A stretch of 64,000 nt of DNA from JAWRCU01 sp033542235 (GTDB lineage: Bacteria; Pseudomonadota; Alphaproteobacteria; Rhizobiales; Rhizobiaceae). The DNA is taken from NCBI RefSeq assembly GCF_033542235.1, contig NZ_JAWRCU010000008.1, forward strand, positions 124,001 through 188,000. The letters run 5' to 3'. Positions 26,698 through 36,339 of the stretch are shown here, in pieces. The notes beneath the pieces are model-generated. The model searched no databases, was not told the DNA's origin, and saw only the letters and a list, made by a program, of their open reading frames with translations. The first letter of the stretch is position 1; every line of letters starts with the position of its first letter. A program made the translations under genes and the position numbers.

Positions 26698-27906
26698 TTA
26701 GCCGCCAGTAGCGGTTTTGGTCGCAGCGAAGGCGGCGATGGCGGAGGCGATGCGGTCTGCCGCCCTGGACCGCCAATCCGGGTCGCGCAGCTGCGTCTCG
26801 TCCTTGGGGTTGGATAGATAGCCAAGCTCGACCAGGACGGAAGGCACGTCGGGAGCTTTGAGCACCCTGAAGCCGGCTGAGCGATGCGGATGGTTGATGA
26901 GCTCCACGGCCGGCGAAAGCTCTTCCACCAATGCGCGCGCAAAGCGTACTGAAAACGTGTGCGTCTCACGCCGGATGAGGTCGACGAGAATGTCCGACAC
27001 CTCGTGATTCTCCTGCTTGATATCGATGCCGGCAAGCGTATCCGAAAGGTTCTCCCGGTCGGCCGTCGCCTGGGCTTCCGCATCGGAGGCCTTGTCCGAA
27101 ACGGTATAGACTGTGGCACCGCGAATGCCCTTGAGGCTGATGGTATCGGCATGAATCGAGATGAACAGGTCGGCCTCGTGCTGGCGCGCGATACGCACCC
27201 GCTCGTCGAGAGGAAGGAAAACATCAGTGTCGCGCGTCATGAAGACGTCGTATTTACCGGTCCCGGCGAGCTGCTTCTGAAGTTCCTGGGCAAATGACAG
27301 CGTGATCGCCTTTTCGACGGTACCGCTAGCGCCTTCGGCGCCGCCGTCGATCCCGCCGTGGCCCGCGTCTATGACGACGGTGAAGCGCTTGGCCGGAAGC
27401 GCGACAGGCTTGCCCAACCGGTCGCCCTTGTCGGTTGAAGCTGTAGTCAGCGACTGGTCGGCAAGGGCCTGGTCGAATTTGCGGTCCGACGCGGCCGAGA
27501 TATCGGCAACGAGGCGGTATCCCTGGCCGCCCTCCTCCGGCATAACATCCACCTTGTCGACCGAAAACGGCCCCTTGGCCGTCAAGATCAGGCGCGACTT
27601 GCCCTGGTCCAGCGCGCCGAAGCGCACATTCTTGATAAGACCTCTCGGGCTCAGCGACGTCGGGTCGATCACGAAGCTTGTCTCGGGCAGATCGATGACC
27701 AGCCGGTGCGGCCCACGGAGCAGGAACCACTTCGGGTCGGGCTCGCGGTCGAAGTGCAGCACCACCCGCATTTCGGTGGCATTCCCAGCCATCTTGAAAT
27801 CGGTCGCCCTGAGCGAAGAATCGGCTGCGACAGGGGCTGCGCTGGCGATCACCAGAACGAACAACCATATTAGACTGCGGATACGCTGTGCCGCTGCGGC
27901 ATGCAT
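26698..27906 (-). CDS. N-acetylmuramoyl-L-alanine amidase with AMIN domain (AmiC-like)
   Basis: A periplasmic amidase that cuts septal peptidoglycan during daughter-cell separation. An AMIN domain (LRATDFKMAGNATEMRVVLHFD) follows a signal peptide, then an Amidase_3 catalytic domain with the zinc motifs VIDAGHGGIDGGA (His), EKAITL (Glu), and SIHAD (His). The start at 27906 (MHAAAAQRIRSL) leaves a compact ~27-residue signal peptide ending PVAA. Longer starts at 27960 and 27945 are possible and no strong ribosome site decides. It is upstream of mrcA. Confidence 0.87.
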   Translation of the reverse strand: MHAAAAQRIRSLIWLFVLVIASAAPVAADSSLRATDFKMAGNATEMRVVLHFDREPDPKWFLLRGPHRLVIDLPETSFVIDPTSLSPRGLIKNVRFGALDQGKSRLILTAKGPFSVDKVDVMPEEGGQGYRLVADISAASDRKFDQALADQSLTTASTDKGDRLGKPVALPAKRFTVVIDAGHGGIDGGAEGASGTVEKAITLSFAQELQKQLAGTGKYDVFMTRDTDVFLPLDERVRIARQHEADLFISIHADTISLKGIRGATVYTVSDKASDAEAQATADRENLSDTLAGIDIKQENHEVSDILVDLIRRETHTFSVRFARALVEELSPAVELINHPHRSAGFRVLKAPDVPSVLVELGYLSNPKDETQLRDPDWRSRAADRIASAIAAFAATKTATGG

Positions 27907-28565
27907 GACCCTCGCTTTGCGAGCTACGAAGAGGGCCAAGGGCATGATCGACTGCCGCATCAAGTTATTCCGACTGCACAAAAGGGAAACCGGCACGAAG
28001 CGATGAAAGACTGGTAGCCGCTTATGGTTAACCAAGAATTTCGGCCACTTTCGGGTGCCAGCTCAGGCAATTTAGAGGCGTCGAAACAGGGTTGCCATGA
28101 AAGCAGCCAAATCATAAAAGCGGTTCCGGATCACTGCAATGCCCGGAACAGGCCCAAGCGCCGTTCGATGTTTGTGGAGGCGACGAAAGGCTGTTCGTTT
28201 CGCGACCCGATGCGGGCACAGGCGATCCTGGTAGATTTCTTCAAGGCTTTTCCGGTGACGCGGAAGCCTTGTGTGAGGAAAACGGTCGGACTGCAGTCCG
28301 TCCCGGCTCTCGACGAGCGAAAAGGCTGGTCCGGTAACTCGGACCTTGGTTGAAATGGTTCCGCTGGTTTTGAAAATGGATTCAAGCGCGAAATTGGACA
28401 GGCCGGAAAGGAGCCGCGCCATTTTGGCGGCGGTGGGCCTCATCCTCGCGCCACGCCAATTGCCGGCGGACGCAAGATGGTCCGGCTCCCGCAGCATGTC
28501 GATGCTCGGGCGAGGCAGAAATGCCCGCCCGGCCCGACCCGCGGAGACCGGGAGGAACATGAATA
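27907..28565. other. Long intergenic leader between the amidase and rne
   Basis: About 650 bases with no convincing gene on either strand. It must contain the divergent promoters of the amidase and rne. The length suits a long rne 5' leader, which in enterobacteria mediates feedback by RNase E on its own mRNA. I could not see a specific conserved hairpin by eye. Confidence 0.4.
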
Positions 28566-31500
28566 ATGCCCAACAAAATGCTTATAGACGCCTCCCACCC
28601 GGAGGAAACGCGAGTTGTCGTCACACGCGGTAACCGCATCGAAGAGTTCGATTTCGAATCACAGGACAAGAAGCAGCTCAAAGGAAACATCTATCTGGCG
28701 CGCGTGACGCGCGTCGAACCCTCGCTTCAGGCCGCCTTTGTCGAATATGGCGGCAACCGCCACGGCTTCCTGGCATTCAGCGAAATTCACCCAGACTACT
28801 ACCAGATTCCGGTAGCCGATCGTCAGGCGCTGTTGCGCGCCGAGGCCGAAGCCGCCGAGAGTGAAGACGACGAAGACGGCGAGACCGAGGATCGCGGTGA
28901 ACGCAACCGTGGTCGGCGCCGCCGGCGTGGTGGCGGTCGCCATCGGGAGCGCGACGAACACCATGCGTCGGGCGAATCGGCTGAAGCCGGCGCCGAAAAC
29001 GGAAAGGCCGAAGCAGCGGACGTCGAGACCGAGAGTTCGGCCTCGGCGGATGACGGCGCGGGTGGATCGTGGGAAGAAACCCGGCCTGAGATTGACGCGC
29101 AATCGCAGGCACCCGAAGCCGCTTCATCCGACACGGACGACGACGATCGTGTCGCCGATGCCGGCGACAGCGGTCCGGTGTCGGCCGCGCTCGACCCTGA
29201 TGGGAGTGCTTCGGAAACATCGTCCGAATCCGCCGATCAGACTTCGATGGAGACCTTCGGAGACGCAGTCGCGGCAGACGGCCAGACCGACCCCGAAGCG
29301 CCGAAGCAGGACAGACCCGCTTCCATGGCTGCTGTGGTCGATGCCGACGTGATCTCAGAGGCGGTCAAGGATAGCGCTGCCGAGGAGGAGGACACCGCCT
29401 CCGACAATACCGCTGTCTCGGAAAGCGAAAGCGGCGGGGTCGTCGAAGTCGAAGAGATCCACCATTCGCATGCAGAGGACGGCGAAGTGGAATCCGTCGG
29501 CGCCGAAGACGCGCTCGATGAGATCCGCAATCGCCGCCGGCCGGTTCGCCGCAACTACAAGATCCAGGAGGTGATCAAGCGCCGTCAGATCCTTCTGGTT
29601 CAGGTCGTGAAGGAAGAGCGCGGCAACAAGGGCGCGGCGCTGACCACATATCTTTCGCTTGCCGGCCGCTACTCTGTGCTGATGCCGAATACGGCCCGCG
29701 GCGGCGGCATTTCACGCAAGATCACCAATGCTCAGGATCGCAAGCGGCTGAAGGAGGTCGTCGCCGATCTGGACGTGCCGCAAGGCATGGGCGTCATCCT
29801 GCGGACTGCCGGCGAGAGCCGGACCAAGGCCGAGATCAAGCGTGACTATGAATATTTGATGCGGCTCTGGGAGAATGTCCGCAGCCTGACGCTGCAATCG
29901 ACCGCCCCTGCCCTCGTCTACGAGGAAGGCAGCCTCATCAAGCGCTCGGTTCGCGACCTCTACAACAAGGACATCGACGAGATCCTTGTCTCCGGCGAGG
30001 AGGGCTATCGCGAGGCCAAGGACTTCATGCGCATGCTGATGCCGAGCCACGCCAAGGTGGTTCAGCCTTACCGCGACACCATCCCGATCTTCGCCCGCAA
30101 CGGCATCGAAGCGCAACTCGACAAGATGCTGCAACCGCAGGTGACGCTGAAATCGGGCGGCTACATCATCATCAACCAGACCGAGGCGCTGGTTTCGATC
30201 GACGTGAACTCGGGCCGCTCGACGAAGGAGCATTCGATCGAGGATACGGCGCTGCAGACCAACCTGGAGGCGGCGGAGGAGATAGCGCGGCAGCTTCGGC
30301 TACGCGACCTTGCCGGCCTGATCGTCATCGACTTCATCGACATGGAGGAGAACCGCAACAACCGCGCGGTCGAGAAACGACTGAAGGACTGCCTCAAGAA
30401 CGATCGCGCACGCATCCAGGTCGGCCGCATCTCACATTTCGGCTTGCTGGAAATGTCGCGTCAGAGGATCCGCGCGAGCGTGCTCGAATCGACGATGAAG
30501 CCCTGTCCGCATTGCGGCGGCACCGGGCACGTACGCTCCGATTCATCGGTCGCGCTGCATGTCGTGCGCGCGATCGAAGAGTTCCTCCTCAAGGACTCGC
30601 GCCATCACATCACCTGCAAGACGCCTGCCGTGACGGCGCTTTACGTGCTCAACCACAAGCGCAGCACGCTGGTCGAGATGGAGCGTCGGTTCGGCGTCAC
30701 GATCACGCTCGAGGCCGACGAGACGCTCGGTGCGCAGCCCTATGCGATCCTGCGCGGTGCCGTCGCCGAAAAGCCGGTGACGACGCAGGACCTGCAACCG
30801 ATCCTGCCCGCACCGCTCGAAGATGAAGACGAGATCGAAGCAGACACAGTCGAAGCGGCTGAGACGGAAGCTGCTGACGCCCAGCAGCATGCCGAGCACG
30901 ACGGCCATGGCGAGCATCGCGACCGCAAGCGGCGCAGACGCCGCCGGAAGCGCGGCGGGGATCGTGACGGCGAGCATGGCGCCGCGCATGGTGCGGAGCC
31001 AGTATCTTCCGACATGCATGCGGCCGAAGCCGATTTGGTTGAAGACCGCAGTGAGGAAAACGCTGAAGCGGACGAGTCCTCGGACGCGACCGATCATGCC
31101 GAGGGCGCACATAAGAAGCGCCGGCGCGGCAAGCGGGGCGGTCGGCGCAATCGCCACCATGAAGCCGCTGGCGAAGATACGGCCAACGAGGATTCGAGCT
31201 CTCACCGTGAGTCCGAGGACGATCTCCCTGAACCGGCCGGCGAAACCGAACCTTCAGCCTCCGCGACGGAGACCGAGCGTCCGCATGCCGCTGAAGAGGT
31301 CGGCGGCGCAGAGGCAGCCGAAGAAGGGGAGATGCAGGCTCCTGAACCACGCACGGAAAAGGCTGCCGAAGCGGCTGATGAACAGCAGGCGGTGAGCGCG
31401 GAGCAAGCTTGGCCGGAGCCTGTCACGACCGACGAAGAGGCTCCAGCGTCTGAATCCGATGAGGAAGAAGGCCCCATCCACCGGACACGCCGGCGGCCGG

Positions 31501-31604
31501 GCAGCGACGCTGCGCCCACCGAACCGGTCGTCGTCTCCTCGACAGGCTCCGAGGAAAGCCGCCCCAAGAAAGGCGGTTGGTGGCAGCGCAAGAGCTTCTT
31601 TTGA
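28566..31604 (+). CDS. rne: Ribonuclease E
   Basis: RNase E (1012 residues) initiates mRNA decay and processes rRNA and tRNA, and organises the degradosome. The S1 domain is split: its first half lies at ~40-75 and resumes near residue 330 (NYKIQEVIKRRQILLVQV), with an acidic, low-complexity insert of about 235 residues between. The catalytic DNase-I-like part has EALVSIDVNSG and DLAGLIVIDFIDME, and the zinc link is CPHCGGTGH. A disordered charged tail (~740-1012) ends in a basic/aromatic GGWWQRKSFF. The insert is typical of rhizobia. Confidence 0.96.
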   Translation: MPNKMLIDASHPEETRVVVTRGNRIEEFDFESQDKKQLKGNIYLARVTRVEPSLQAAFVEYGGNRHGFLAFSEIHPDYYQIPVADRQALLRAEAEAAESEDDEDGETEDRGERNRGRRRRRGGGRHRERDEHHASGESAEAGAENGKAEAADVETESSASADDGAGGSWEETRPEIDAQSQAPEAASSDTDDDDRVADAGDSGPVSAALDPDGSASETSSESADQTSMETFGDAVAADGQTDPEAPKQDRPASMAAVVDADVISEAVKDSAAEEEDTASDNTAVSESESGGVVEVEEIHHSHAEDGEVESVGAEDALDEIRNRRRPVRRNYKIQEVIKRRQILLVQVVKEERGNKGAALTTYLSLAGRYSVLMPNTARGGGISRKITNAQDRKRLKEVVADLDVPQGMGVILRTAGESRTKAEIKRDYEYLMRLWENVRSLTLQSTAPALVYEEGSLIKRSVRDLYNKDIDEILVSGEEGYREAKDFMRMLMPSHAKVVQPYRDTIPIFARNGIEAQLDKMLQPQVTLKSGGYIIINQTEALVSIDVNSGRSTKEHSIEDTALQTNLEAAEEIARQLRLRDLAGLIVIDFIDMEENRNNRAVEKRLKDCLKNDRARIQVGRISHFGLLEMSRQRIRASVLESTMKPCPHCGGTGHVRSDSSVALHVVRAIEEFLLKDSRHHITCKTPAVTALYVLNHKRSTLVEMERRFGVTITLEADETLGAQPYAILRGAVAEKPVTTQDLQPILPAPLEDEDEIEADTVEAAETEAADAQQHAEHDGHGEHRDRKRRRRRRKRGGDRDGEHGAAHGAEPVSSDMHAAEADLVEDRSEENAEADESSDATDHAEGAHKKRRRGKRGGRRNRHHEAAGEDTANEDSSSHRESEDDLPEPAGETEPSASATETERPHAAEEVGGAEAAEEGEMQAPEPRTEKAAEAADEQQAVSAEQAWPEPVTTDEEAPASESDEEEGPIHRTRRRPGSDAAPTEPVVVSSTGSEESRPKKGGWWQRKSFF

Positions 31605-31632
31605 TCAGCTCCTCAACCGGATTGAAACATGA

Positions 31633-31660
31633 GAAAACCGGGGTCTTCCCCGGTTTTTTC
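31633..31660 (+). terminator. Rho-independent terminator after rne
   Basis: The stem GAAAACCGGGG (31633-31643) pairs with CCCCGGTTTTTTC (31648-31660), with a tetraloop TCTT, and ends in a run of Ts. It lies 29 bases beyond the rne stop and before the converging aminotransferase stop, so it may act in both directions. Confidence 0.85.
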
Positions 31661-31672
31661 ATGTCGTGTCCG

Positions 31673-32821
31673 TCATTTGAGCCAGCGTGCCAGCCGGTCG
31701 ATCGCCATGATCATTTCCTGATTGCTGCCGGCATAGGAGAAGCGCATGAAACGATGCCCTTCGAACGGATCGAAATCTCGTCCCGGAGTCGCCGCGACAT
31801 GTGCCTCTGCGAGCATACGCCGGGCGAATGCCATGCTGTCATTGGTGAGGCCTGAAACGTCGCAGAACGCATAGAATGCGCCATCCATGGGGGCGGCCAG
31901 CCGGAAGCCGAGTTCGGGCAGGCGCCGCATCAACAGCTTGCGGTTCACCTCATACCGTGCCTTGATCGCATCGAGCTCCTCGCTCGCGCTGAAGGCTGCG
32001 ATGGCCGCCAGCTGAGACAGCTCCGGCGGCGAGATATAAAGGCTCTGCGCGATGCGCTCGACCGGCCGGACCAACGGCTCGGGCAGCACCATCCAGCCCA
32101 CGCGCCAGCCGGTCATGCAGTAGTATTTCGAGAAGGAGTTTATCACCGTCACGTCCTTGCTGAAGGACAGTGCCGTGATGTCGGGTGCCGAATAGGCAAG
32201 GCGATGATAGATTTCATCCGAGATCGCCGCGATGCCGAGTTCGCCGGCAACACGCAGCAACTCTTCGAGGTCCCCGGCCGGGATCACCGACCCTGTCGGA
32301 TTGGCAGGACTCGCGAACAGCACGCCCTTGAGCGGAGTGTGGGCATGAGCCTGGGAGAGATGCCCGGCCGTAAGGTGCCCTGCCCCGGCTAGCTCGATCT
32401 CGACCACCTCGACCCCAAGCGCCGAGAGGATGTTCCGATAGGCGGGATAGCCTGGTGCAGCAACAGCGACCCTGTCGCCGACATCGAACGTCGCCAGGAA
32501 AGCGAGATTGAAGGCCGCTGACGAACCTGTAGTCACCGCAATTCGCTGAGGCGGTACATCGATGCGATAGTGCTCGCGATAATGCGCGGCAATTGCCTCG
32601 CGCAGGCCAGCTATCCCGAGCGCATCGGTGTATCCGATCCGGCCTGCTACCAGCGCGCGTGCGGCGGCTTCCCGCACGGCTTTAGGCGCCGGGTCGGAAG
32701 GCTGACCGACTGCCATCGAGATGACATCATGTCCGAGGCCTTTCAGGCGATTCGCCTCGGCAAGGACATCCATCGCATGAAAAGGTTCTACATCACCGCG
32801 ACGGGACAGGGAGAACACCAT
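31673..32821 (-). CDS. Class I/II pyridoxal phosphate aminotransferase
   Basis: A 382-residue fold-type I aminotransferase of the AspC-like subgroup. The PLP lysine lies in NSFSKYYCMTGWRVGW, and the N of SPANPTG, the D of ISDEIYH and the C-terminal FMRFSYA (Arg binding carboxylate) complete the pocket. The substrate is not resolved. The start at 32821 (MVFSLSRRGD) is preferred over 32848 because the extra residues are unlike the family. It is divergent from the M48 peptidase gene. Confidence 0.88.
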   Translation of the reverse strand: MVFSLSRRGDVEPFHAMDVLAEANRLKGLGHDVISMAVGQPSDPAPKAVREAAARALVAGRIGYTDALGIAGLREAIAAHYREHYRIDVPPQRIAVTTGSSAAFNLAFLATFDVGDRVAVAAPGYPAYRNILSALGVEVVEIELAGAGHLTAGHLSQAHAHTPLKGVLFASPANPTGSVIPAGDLEELLRVAGELGIAAISDEIYHRLAYSAPDITALSFSKDVTVINSFSKYYCMTGWRVGWMVLPEPLVRPVERIAQSLYISPPELSQLAAIAAFSASEELDAIKARYEVNRKLLMRRLPELGFRLAAPMDGAFYAFCDVSGLTNDSMAFARRMLAEAHVAATPGRDFDPFEGHRFMRFSYAGSNQEMIMAIDRLARWLK

Positions 32822-32966
32822 TGTCAGGCTCCGAAATTTCGGCCGCAAGGGATAGTCTCGCGGCTGCGTCGCACAAATGCCTGATTGATATGGCGGTCAC
32901 AAGTTCATGATGTCGGTACCACTGCCTTTTCACTACTCGGCCAATGGTTTACCAGTGCGATCGGTC

Positions 32967-34370
32967 ATGAAACGAGAGCTTTTCCCATCCGCACTGTCAG
33001 CGCTTTCTAGAAAAGCGGCGGCGACAATCTTCGCCAGCTTTTATCTGGCGACGGCCGTGCCTGGGACTGCCCATGCGCAACAGAGCGTCCCTATCGTCCG
33101 CGACGCCGAGATCGAGGCCCTGGTACGCGACTATGCACGGCCAATCTGGCAGGCGGCGGGGGTGTCGAAATCCGGCATCACCATCGTGCTGGTCAATGAC
33201 AGACGCTTCAACGCCTTCGTCGACGGGCGCCGCCTTTTCGTCAATACCGGCGCGCTGATGACGGCCGAGACTCCGAACGAGATCATCGGCGTGGTGGCCC
33301 ATGAGACCGGCCATCTGGCCGGCGGCCATCAGCAAAGGCTGCGCGACCAGTTGGCGCGTGCCCAGACCATGGCGATCGTTGCTGGCCTGCTGGGCCTCGG
33401 CGCGATGGCCGCAGGCGCCGCCACCAACAATGGCGAGCTCGCTCAGGGTGGCATGGGTATTACGATGGGCGGCACCGAGTTGGCCCGGCGTACACTGCTG
33501 AGCTACCAGCGTGGCGAAGAGACCGCCGCCGACCGATCTGCAGTGATGTACCTCGAAAAGACCGGACAGTCGGCCAAGGGCATGCTGAAGACGTTCGCGC
33601 GTTTCCAGAGCGCGCTGTCTTTGTCCGGCACCCAGGTCGATCCTTACCTGGTCAGCCACCCGATGCCGCGCGACCGTATCGCCAATCTGCAGACGCTGGC
33701 GGAATCCAGCCCCTACTACAACAACGTCGATGCTCCGGAGCTGCAGCTCAGGCACGACATGATGCGCGCCAAGATTGCGGCCTTTACCGGCGAAGCGTCG
33801 ACCACGCGCATGTTCCGCAAGGATCCGACCGGAATCCCGGCAGCCTACGGCGACGCGATCTATACCTTCCTGCACGGCAACCTGAAATCCGCGCTCGCGA
33901 AGACCGATGCCCTGATCAAGAAAATGCCGGCCAATCCTTATCTCTACGAGCTGCGCGGCGACGTGCTCTTGAAGGAAAACAAGCCCAAGGAAGCCGCCGT
34001 GGCCTATGCGAAAGCTGTGAGTCTCGATCCCGCAAAATCGGGCTTGCTGCAGGTTTCATATGGGCAGGCGCTGCTCGCTATCGGCGATTCCGCTTCGGCA
34101 GAGAAGGCCGCCGCTGCCCTGAAGAAAGGGCTTGATCGCGACAAGGAGAACGTTTCCGGCTATCGCTATCTCGCACAGGCCTATGGCCAGCTCGGCGAGA
34201 TTGCGGATGCCGATCTTGCTACCGCGGAAGGGTATTTTTACGGTGGCGGATACAAGGATGCCAAGATCTTCGCGGCGCGCGCCCAGCAGGCAATGAAGCG
34301 AGGCTCACCCGGCTGGCTTCGCGCGCAGGACATCATCAACTTCAAAGTACCCGGGAAGAAGAACAACTAG
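32967..34370 (+). CDS. M48 family metalloprotease with TPR repeats (BepA-like)
   Basis: A periplasmic peptidase of 467 residues from the Met at 32967 (MKRELFPS). The signal peptide ends TAHAQ. The zinc motif HETGH (VVAHETGHLAGGH) and a downstream Glu in the region SYQRGEETAADR complete the metal site. C-terminal TPR repeats (PANPYLYELRGDVLLKENKP, LQVSYGQALLAIGDSASAEK) bind partners. BepA-like proteins maintain outer-membrane protein assembly. It heads the conserved run to dsbA, aroQ and accBC. Confidence 0.9.
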   Translation: MKRELFPSALSALSRKAAATIFASFYLATAVPGTAHAQQSVPIVRDAEIEALVRDYARPIWQAAGVSKSGITIVLVNDRRFNAFVDGRRLFVNTGALMTAETPNEIIGVVAHETGHLAGGHQQRLRDQLARAQTMAIVAGLLGLGAMAAGAATNNGELAQGGMGITMGGTELARRTLLSYQRGEETAADRSAVMYLEKTGQSAKGMLKTFARFQSALSLSGTQVDPYLVSHPMPRDRIANLQTLAESSPYYNNVDAPELQLRHDMMRAKIAAFTGEASTTRMFRKDPTGIPAAYGDAIYTFLHGNLKSALAKTDALIKKMPANPYLYELRGDVLLKENKPKEAAVAYAKAVSLDPAKSGLLQVSYGQALLAIGDSASAEKAAAALKKGLDRDKENVSGYRYLAQAYGQLGEIADADLATAEGYFYGGGYKDAKIFAARAQQAMKRGSPGWLRAQDIINFKVPGKKNN

Positions 34371-34422
34371 CCTTGCCGCGCGGCCCACGATCGTGGGAAA
34401 GCGGTCGGCAATTGGAGCGGAT

Positions 34423-35244
34423 ATGACAAGAGCAATTCTGTGGGGCGCCGTCGGCGCCATAGTCTCGGCAGCCGTTTTTGCAGGCGGCTTCCTGGCCGGC
34501 CGACCGGGGCCGGTTAATGCTGCATACGATGTGTCCGGCGTCGAGCAGGTCGCTTCCAACGAAAAACTCGATCGCAAGGCGGTCGAAGGGGTCGTCCGCG
34601 ACTACCTGCTCGCCAATCCCGAGGTGCTGCTCGATGTGCAGCAGGCGCTCGAAGCCAAGCAGAAGGAGGAGCAGAAGGTCGCGCAGCTCGGTGTCATCAA
34701 GGACAATAAGGGCAAGATCTTCAATTCAGCCAATGATGGGATCGTGGGCAATCCCAACGGGAAGGTCACAATAGTCGAGTTCTTCGATTACAACTGCGGC
34801 TTCTGCAAGCGAGCGATCGAGGACATGCAGGCCATTACGGCGGCACAGCCCGATCTGCGATTCGTCCTCAAGGAGTTCCCGATCCTCGGCCCTGATTCCC
34901 AGAAGGCGAGCGTCGTCTCGATGGCTTTCCACAAGATGATGCCGGAGAAATATGGCGAGTTCCACAACCAGCTTCTCGGCGGCCATGGCCGTGCCAGCGA
35001 GGCCACTGCCATCAAGATCGCGGTTTCGCTCGGCGCCGACGAGGCCAAGCTGCGCGAAGCGATGAAGGATCCGTCCATCGGCGACATCTTCAACGAGACC
35101 TATGATCTCGCCAACAAGCTGGCGATCACCGGCACGCCGTCCTACGTGATCGGAGACGAGGTGGTGTTCGGCGCACAGGGTCTGGAAGTCTTGAACGAGA
35201 AGCTCGCAGCCGCCAAGGGGGCCTGCGCAACTACGGCGTGCTGA
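34423..35244 (+). CDS. DsbA-family thiol-disulfide oxidoreductase
   Basis: A 273-residue periplasmic or membrane-tethered thioredoxin-fold protein. The N terminus is a hydrophobic signal or anchor (ILWGAVGAIVSAAVFAGGF), the active site is NCGFCKRA (CGFC), and the cis-Pro loop is in TGTPSYVIG. The start at 34423 is preceded by GGAG; a GTG at 34393 lies upstream. It probably oxidises or isomerises cysteines in exported proteins and sits behind the M48 peptidase. Confidence 0.87.
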   Translation: MTRAILWGAVGAIVSAAVFAGGFLAGRPGPVNAAYDVSGVEQVASNEKLDRKAVEGVVRDYLLANPEVLLDVQQALEAKQKEEQKVAQLGVIKDNKGKIFNSANDGIVGNPNGKVTIVEFFDYNCGFCKRAIEDMQAITAAQPDLRFVLKEFPILGPDSQKASVVSMAFHKMMPEKYGEFHNQLLGGHGRASEATAIKIAVSLGADEAKLREAMKDPSIGDIFNETYDLANKLAITGTPSYVIGDEVVFGAQGLEVLNEKLAAAKGACATTAC

Positions 35245-35274
35245 GCCGGCCGAGTCTCGATTCGGCTTCGATTT

Positions 35275-35314
35275 GAGCGGGAAAGGCGTGCGTTTCGCGC
35301 TTTCCCGCTCTTTT
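35275..35314 (+). terminator. Rho-independent terminator after the DsbA-family gene
   Basis: GAGCGGGAAAG (35275-35285) pairs perfectly with CTTTCCCGCTC (35300-35310), followed by TTTT. It separates the DsbA-family transcript from aroQ-accBC. Confidence 0.82.
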
Positions 35315-35377
35315 CGTGTGCCTTCGTCGCCACTATAGAGGTTGCGGCGCCGGCCGGCGCCAGCGAAAGGTCTTCCG

Positions 35378-35812
35378 GTGAAAACGGTTTTTGTGCTGAA
35401 CGGTCCCAATCTCAACATGCTCGGCAAGCGCGAGCAGGGGATTTATGGCTCGAAGGCTCTCGATGGGATTGCTGAGGAGTGCCGCGAGGCCGGCAAGGCT
35501 TTGGGTATTGAAGTCGATTTTCGGCAGTCCAACCACGAGGGTGTGCTGGTCGACTGGATCCATGAAGCCGGCGACAAGGCCGCCGGTATCGTCATCAATG
35601 CCGGCGCCTACAGCCACACCTCGATTGCGATTCACGACGCTATCCGTGCGATTGCGCCGACCCCCGTCGCAGAGGTCCATCTCTCGAATATCTATGCACG
35701 CGAGGCGTTTCGCCATCACTCGATGGTGTCGCCTGTAGCGGTCGGGGTGATCTGCGGCTTTGGGCCGCTCGGATACACCCTGGCGCTGCAGGCCCTCGCT
35801 ACCAAGCTCTGA
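35378..35812 (+). CDS. aroQ: Type II 3-dehydroquinate dehydratase
   Basis: Dehydrates 3-dehydroquinate in the shikimate pathway (144 residues). Key segments are NGPNLNMLGKREQGIYG with the catalytic Tyr in the loop, INAGAYSHTSIAIHDA, and HLSNIYAREAFRHHS. The start is a GTG at 35378, preceded by GAAAGG; the frame to 35342 is not conserved. It is followed at 34 bases by accB, a pairing seen across rhizobia. Confidence 0.95.
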   Translation: MKTVFVLNGPNLNMLGKREQGIYGSKALDGIAEECREAGKALGIEVDFRQSNHEGVLVDWIHEAGDKAAGIVINAGAYSHTSIAIHDAIRAIAPTPVAEVHLSNIYAREAFRHHSMVSPVAVGVICGFGPLGYTLALQALATKL

Positions 35813-35846
35813 CCGGCCCGTGAGCCTAACAAGGAACCGACTGTTC

Positions 35847-36320
35847 ATGTCGACAAAGAAGACCGGCGTTGACCAGCAACTGATCCGCGAACTTGCGGGG
35901 ATACTAAATGAAACGAATTTGACCGAAATCGAGGTCGAGCAGGGAGATTTGCGCGTACGTGTGTCGCGACAAACGTCAAATGTTCATGCTGCCGTCGCCG
36001 CCCCTTTCCCGGTAGCGGCAAATCCTGCCCCCAGCGCTCCCCTAGCCGCTGTGGAAGCCCCGCCCGCGGCGGCGCCCGACCTCTCGAAGAATACTGTTAC
36101 CTCGCCAATGGTCGGAACCGCTTATGTCGCGCCCTCCCCGGATGCCGAGCCATTCATCCAGCTCGGCCAGAAGGTGCGCGAAGGCCAGACGCTGCTTATC
36201 ATCGAAGCCATGAAGACGATGAATCAGATACCTTCGCCGCGTGCCGGCACGGTGACGGCAATCCTGTTCGAGGACGCGCAGCCGGTCGAGTACGGTGAGC
36301 CGCTCGTGGTCATCGAATAG
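35847..36320 (+). CDS. accB: Acetyl-CoA carboxylase biotin carboxyl carrier protein
   Basis: AccB (157 residues) carries biotin between AccC and the carboxyltransferase in malonyl-CoA synthesis. It has an N-terminal helix pair, a Pro/Ala-rich linker (about residues 60-80), and a biotinyl domain with the biotin lysine in EAMKTM. The ATG at 35847 gives the usual length. AccC follows at 19 bases. Confidence 0.95.
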   Translation: MSTKKTGVDQQLIRELAGILNETNLTEIEVEQGDLRVRVSRQTSNVHAAVAAPFPVAANPAPSAPLAAVEAPPAAAPDLSKNTVTSPMVGTAYVAPSPDAEPFIQLGQKVREGQTLLIIEAMKTMNQIPSPRAGTVTAILFEDAQPVEYGEPLVVIE

Positions 36321-36339
36321 GCTTCGGGAGAAACTGCCG

